50,679 nucleotides of DNA, taken from positions 1 through 50,679 of IMG/VR virus record IMGVR_UViG_3300031578_000055, one strand, 5' to 3'. Position numbers and translations under genes: made by a program. Below, piece by piece: positions 47,350 to 50,679 of the stretch (positions are counted from its first letter, which is position 1; each line of letters begins with the position of its first letter). Source of the DNA: a virus. Below the pieces are notes generated by a model. That model saw only the letters and a list, made by a program, of their open reading frames with translations, searched no databases and was not told where the DNA came from.

Positions 47350-47530
47350 TTTTAATTGTAGATCCTGTGAAGGTTGCAAACATATTACTAATAATAATCT
47401 TGAATATTGCTATATGTTTCAAAGTGCACCTTCAATATTACCATGTGCACAACATGATAAATATGCAGAACAAAGAAAAATAAACGGAAGGAAGATATAC
47501 GCAAATTTCAAAAAAAGGAATAAATTATGA
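47339..47530 (+). CDS. Small Cys-rich protein
   Basis: This 63-residue protein reads MKNSFNCRSCEGCKHITNNN, then EYCYMFQ and LPCAQHDKYAEQR, with five Cys and a His that could bind one zinc. It is basic at the C-terminus. ATGA overlap downstream. Function unknown. Confidence 0.6.
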   Translation: MKNSFNCRSCEGCKHITNNNLEYCYMFQSAPSILPCAQHDKYAEQRKINGRKIYANFKKRNKL

Positions 47531-47634
47531 CAGAAAAAAATAGAATCTTCACTGAAAATGTTACTGGTATTTGTTTTATTGCATTTATAGCAATTGTATT
47601 TATTTCTATTATTGTGGAGGTGTTATTTTTATGA
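47527..47634 (+). CDS. 35-residue single-pass membrane peptide
   Basis: ATGA overlaps at both ends. One hydrophobic helix, VTGICFIAFIAIVFISIIVE, takes up most of the peptide. Coupled to both neighbours. Confidence 0.5.
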   Translation: MTEKNRIFTENVTGICFIAFIAIVFISIIVEVLFL

Positions 47635-47945
47635 AAAAATGTAACAAATGCGACTTAGAACATTCTGAAATAGTTATGGTTAAAAATACCTGCTACTTAT
47701 GCGTATTATCTCAATGCCCTTCTAAAACAAGAAGACAAATCAAAGAATATAAAAAAGCGGTATCAATTAGGCTGGCATTATCTACACCATTAACTACAAA
47801 TAATTCCGTTGCAATTGTTGAGCGTATCGGTTTAGAAAATCTCGGATTTATAGATCAGATAGTTAGAGGAATGATTATTGATCATCAACCAGGAGTAAGT
47901 TTTTGCAAAAGACTACATTATTATTTGGATAAGGAAGGATTGTAA
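47631..47945 (+). CDS. 104-residue protein with N-terminal zinc site
   Basis: The ATG at 47631 has GGAGG upstream within the previous gene. The N-terminus CNKCDLEHSE ... CYLCVLSQC can form a zinc ribbon. The rest is helical (RRQIKEYKKAVSIRLALS, LGFIDQIVRGMIID). The stop overlaps the next start as TAATG. No family recognised. Confidence 0.6.
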   Translation: MKKCNKCDLEHSEIVMVKNTCYLCVLSQCPSKTRRQIKEYKKAVSIRLALSTPLTTNNSVAIVERIGLENLGFIDQIVRGMIIDHQPGVSFCKRLHYYLDKEGL

Positions 47946-48328
47946 TGAACATAGATTTTATTAAATGGATGTGTGAAAAGACAGAATGGATGTGTACTGC
48001 AGAACTTGATTGGTATGTAAGAACCCCAGATGAAGATTGTTGTTTTCAGATAACAAATCCATCAGATATGAAAGATACAGGATGGACAGACGTGTATTAC
48101 CCCCTTCTCCTCCAAAGAGCTATTGAGGAAATAAACCAGAGTGATGATACTTGTTATTTTATACAGATAAATCTCTATTCTGTTTGTATCACTAATGTGG
48201 ATACCGGAAAGGATATATTTATAGCAGACTATAATGGATCCGATGGGAACAAGCATGCTTCATCAAAAGAAGTCGATCAAGCAAAAGAAGCCGCACTTAA
48301 ATATATTTTAGAACAGGAAACCAAATGA
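47945..48328 (+). CDS. Unknown 127-residue protein
   Basis: Begins MNIDFIKWMCEKTEWMCTAE and continues with beta strands (CYFIQINLYSVCITNVDTG) and an acidic C-terminal helix (KEVDQAKEAALKYILEQE). TAATG coupling upstream and ATGA downstream. No family recognised. Confidence 0.6.
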   Translation: MNIDFIKWMCEKTEWMCTAELDWYVRTPDEDCCFQITNPSDMKDTGWTDVYYPLLLQRAIEEINQSDDTCYFIQINLYSVCITNVDTGKDIFIADYNGSDGNKHASSKEVDQAKEAALKYILEQETK

Positions 48329-48540
48329 AAGAATCAATAGGACTAAAAAAATTAAAACTATCAATGGAAACAATAGGGTATAAAAAGGTTTGTGAATTAA
48401 CCGGATTAAAACCAACTATTCTTTATGAATGGTTAAACTATAAAAAAGATCCAAAAAATATGAAGATGCTTAATGCCAGACAAATAAAGTTTCATTTACA
48501 TATCGATTATGAGGATTGGTTCAAATCTTCTGATTGTTGA
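48325..48540 (+). CDS. Small helix-turn-helix-like protein
   Basis: This 71-residue protein contains GYKKVCELTGLKPTILYEWL, a helix-turn-helix resembling DNA-binding excisionase or repressor types. It ends FHLHIDYEDWFKSSDC. ATGA overlap with the previous gene. It could regulate the portal transcript. Confidence 0.55.
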   Translation: MKESIGLKKLKLSMETIGYKKVCELTGLKPTILYEWLNYKKDPKNMKMLNARQIKFHLHIDYEDWFKSSDC

Positions 48541-48550
48541 TTTATACGAG

Positions 48551-48575
48551 CATAGAATGTAAACTATATTCTATG
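48551..48575 (+). promoter_or_regulatory. Hairpin that includes a start codon
   Basis: CATAGAAT (48551-48558) and ATTCTATG (48568-48575) form a perfect 8-bp stem with a 9-nt loop. The last three bases are the ATG of the next gene. The stem would hide the start codon, or the dyad may be a protein site. Confidence 0.5.
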
Positions 48576-48761
48576 AAAAGAAAATATATTGTATTTTATG
48601 CTCATACCAATGGTTTCGGCTCAACAGATATCGTGGTATCCAGAAAAGAAAGACCTAATAAAATAGAAAATATACATAAAATTGAAGATGTCCTTTCTGA
48701 ATCTCTTCGCTCTCAAATAGCAATAATAAATTTTAAATATGTAGGTATCTCATGGAAATAA
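48573..48761 (+). CDS. Unknown 62-residue protein before portal
   Basis: Begins MKRKYIVFYAHTNGFGSTDI and ends VGISWK. No Shine-Dalgarno lies before the ATG at 48573, which is inside a hairpin. In-frame TTG codons at 48534 and 48537 are alternatives. It overlaps the portal start by 10 nt. Function unknown. Confidence 0.5.
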   Translation: MKRKYIVFYAHTNGFGSTDIVVSRKERPNKIENIHKIEDVLSESLRSQIAIINFKYVGISWK

Positions 48762-50050
48762 ACACGTCCGGGGCCAGATCAATTAATACTAAATCGGCTG
48801 GATTTAGTCCGTATGTCCAACAGGCCTTGTCTGGTGGAATCGGGAATTCCTGGTTATCTCCTACTGCAGCAATGTTGTTATGGGAAACATCAGATACTAT
48901 TTTTAATTGTATCGATTTAATTTCAATGCCTTTTTCTCAAATGACATATTCTCTTAGAGATAAAAAAACCGGGGATTATTTAAGCAAATCAACTGATCAC
49001 CCATTTCTGGCATTATTAGAAAACCCAGGGTTTATGATGAGTTCGAATGAACTTATGTATTCGTTAATGACTTCTTTTTTAGTGAATTCTGTATGTTATC
49101 CGGTATTAGATGGAAATATAAATTATGAACCAGCCTCTATTCGTGCGGTCTATGCAAATAAAGCAAACCTTACACCCGATGGAAATAATCAACTTTTAAA
49201 TATAAGTTTTGCTGATGGAGAAAAAGAATATTTATACAAAAGACAATTGATTCCTAAAAGAAAAACAGTTGTTTATCAAACAGATATTCCTTTATCCGAA
49301 ACAATGCCTATAATAAAAATGAAACGTAGGCACGGGATAGAGGCATCAAGTCCTTTATCGAGAATAGTAAATCAGGCATATACAAAAATATACGGAAATG
49401 TACATAACTCAAGTTTGCTTAAAAATGGATCTCGTCCAGGTGGATTATGGTCTATCGATGGGAAAGCATTAAGTCAGGAACAATATGAATCTTTTAAAAA
49501 TGAAGTTCATAATAATTTTAGTGGTCCTGCTAATGCCGGAGTTAATGTTGTTTCTCCTGCTCCTGTTAAATACGAAAACTTTATATTAAACCCCAAAGAT
49601 ATGGATTTTGTAAAATTAATAGAAGCATCTGCAGAAGATATTTATAATTTATATCATGTTCCTCTTGCCCTAGTATCTACAAAGACAATGACTATGAGCA
49701 ATTTCCAAAATTCACAGACTGCATTATTTGACCTTGCTGTTTTACCTAACTCTTATATTGTTTTAAAAAGACTTGGAGAATTAGCTCTTCCAAGATATAA
49801 AGATGGTGATAGATATGAACTGACTTTTGATGAAAAAACTCTTCCTGCATTACGTGCAAGGATGCTTGAGACTGCCGAAACTATGCGTAAGGTCGGATCA
49901 TATACAGAAGATGAAATCAGAGCAACAACAGGATATGATAATCTAACAGAAGGTGGTGACGCTGTTTATAGACCGGCAATGTGGGTTTCTTCAGAAGCAG
50001 AAGAGGATGATTCTGATATCTCAGGATCTGATGATATACTAGAGGAATAA
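48752..50050 (+). CDS. HK97-family portal protein
   Basis: This 432-residue protein matches the family: AAMLLWETSDTIFNCIDLIS at about residues 42-61, HPFLALLENPGFMMSSNELM, a central part with SPLSRIVNQAYTKI and SLLKNGSRPGGLWS, and the C-terminal LRARMLETAETMRKVGSYTEDEIRATTGY compressed as T-x-NE/DEIR. Twelve copies form the ring at the DNA-entry vertex. The acidic C-terminus (EEDDSDISGSDDILEE) is common. A head gene downstream is expected. Confidence 0.9.
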   Translation: MEINTSGARSINTKSAGFSPYVQQALSGGIGNSWLSPTAAMLLWETSDTIFNCIDLISMPFSQMTYSLRDKKTGDYLSKSTDHPFLALLENPGFMMSSNELMYSLMTSFLVNSVCYPVLDGNINYEPASIRAVYANKANLTPDGNNQLLNISFADGEKEYLYKRQLIPKRKTVVYQTDIPLSETMPIIKMKRRHGIEASSPLSRIVNQAYTKIYGNVHNSSLLKNGSRPGGLWSIDGKALSQEQYESFKNEVHNNFSGPANAGVNVVSPAPVKYENFILNPKDMDFVKLIEASAEDIYNLYHVPLALVSTKTMTMSNFQNSQTALFDLAVLPNSYIVLKRLGELALPRYKDGDRYELTFDEKTLPALRARMLETAETMRKVGSYTEDEIRATTGYDNLTEGGDAVYRPAMWVSSEAEEDDSDISGSDDILEE

Positions 50051-50082
50051 ACCCTCCGGGCTAAAAATAGTAGGAGGATATT

Positions 50083-50181
50083 ATGATAATAATAATGACC
50101 CCAAGAAAGAAAAAAGGGATAGTTGTAATGATTGCAGGTGCAGTTACACTTATACTAGATGCAAAGGCGGAAATAAAATAA
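50083..50181 (+). CDS. 32-residue hydrophobic peptide gene
   Basis: AGGAGG lies 6 nt before the ATG. The peptide begins MIIIMTPRKKKGIVVMIAGA and ends AKAEIK. Its stop overlaps the next start as TAATG. It may be a small head or coupling peptide; function unknown. Confidence 0.5.
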   Translation: MIIIMTPRKKKGIVVMIAGAVTLILDAKAEIK

Positions 50182-50679
50182 TGGCAACACCAATAGCTCG
50201 TTATAATGTAGTTCCAAATCAAAGAATCTCAGAAGTGTTTAATTTTGGTGTTGTTGCATTTTCTAAAGTTTCAATTGAGAATGTTTCAATTGCAATTGCA
50301 GGGCAAGGATATTTTGGAAGTACTCCATTAGTCTCATCTGAGATAGCATTAAATCCAAGGACTGATGTTTGGGAATATTTTATTGAAATTGATCCTACTG
50401 ATTTTTCGGGGAGTGGATTATTTACTGCCACTGCAACTATTACAGGAACAGATGCAGGGGCATTAGTGTTACCTGCAATTCCTTTAGTTGTAGATGGCGC
50501 TAGTACATTAGAGTCATTTATGGCGTGGGTGTCTACTACAGGAAATGATGGGACAGGAGAAGTTGGGAATGAATTGCTTCCATATTTAACAATTGATGGA
50601 GCAGTAACAGGAATACAGACATCTAGTATCACAAATGTTTCTGATGGTGCTACAATTTATATTAAAGAGGGTACTTTTG
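50181..50679 (+). CDS. Beta-helix-type structural protein, 3' end missing
   Basis: 166 codons are visible before the window ends. Residues 1-105 form a beta domain (ARYNVVPNQRISEVFNFGVV, VWEYFIEIDPTDFSG). From about 110 the sequence AWVSTTGNDGTG, PYLTIDGAV and DGATIYIKEGTF follows the pattern opening right-handed beta-helix proteins (DUF1565/pectate-lyase-like). A head fibre or decoration protein is likely, given the position after the portal. Confidence 0.6.
   Translation, partial: MATPIARYNVVPNQRISEVFNFGVVAFSKVSIENVSIAIAGQGYFGSTPLVSSEIALNPRTDVWEYFIEIDPTDFSGSGLFTATATITGTDAGALVLPAIPLVVDGASTLESFMAWVSTTGNDGTGEVGNELLPYLTIDGAVTGIQTSSITNVSDGATIYIKEGTF

Overview
The window is almost entirely one bacteriophage genome segment, AT-rich by eye, from a contractile-tailed (myovirus) phage. 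The tail genes follow the Mu order: sheath, tube, frameshifted assembly chaperone, tape measure, gpN-like protein, hub, spike, gp46, gp47, gp48, fibre. The head genes are HK97-like (terminase, portal, connectors). A TM-anchored Rz-like protein with an embedded lipoprotein (spanins) implies a Gram-negative, diderm host. Promoters are ordinary sigma70 type (TTGACA/TATAAT) with AGGAGG-type ribosome sites. Low G+C, a diderm envelope and integron-like cassettes would fit a spirochaete such as Treponema, but that host guess is inference.

Layout. 1-4930: end of the head module and head-tail connectors, interrupted at 1548-3985 by an antisense cassette carrying an IbrA/IbrB-like pair (PAPS-reductase-like plus ParB-like). 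4967-10028: tail terminator, sheath, tube and a fibre-like protein. 10052-13422: a membrane-anchored LuxR-type regulator and the lysis genes (amidase, holin candidate, spanins). 13437-23822: tail chaperones with a -1 frameshift, tape measure, Mu-like baseplate and tail fibre. 23945-34973 (all minus): SSB, a single-chain Mre11-Rad50 (SbcD-SbcC) fusion, an XRE repressor with a probable operator, recombination-type proteins, a tRNA-like element, SF2 helicase, VRR-NUC nuclease, Lar-like protein and many small genes. 35037-40645 (plus): M23 peptidase, adenine methyltransferase, and a replication initiator with internal iteron-like repeats. 40632-42430: short, often Cys-rich genes separated by repeats that look like integron attC sites. 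42461-50679: homing endonuclease, ParB-methyltransferase fusion, terminase subunits, an accessory block, portal, and a truncated beta-helix protein.

Several regulatory signals recur. Two distant promoters (4010-4038 minus, 46441-46469 plus) carry the same palindromic operator in the -35/-10 spacer. A third (42503-42531) uses a different palindrome in the same position. Three genes share a C(UNCG)G hairpin directly before the ribosome site.

No major capsid protein, prohead protease, integrase or DNA polymerase is visible. Both window ends fall inside structural genes, so the capsid genes probably lie just outside the window, between its end and its start on a circular or permuted map.
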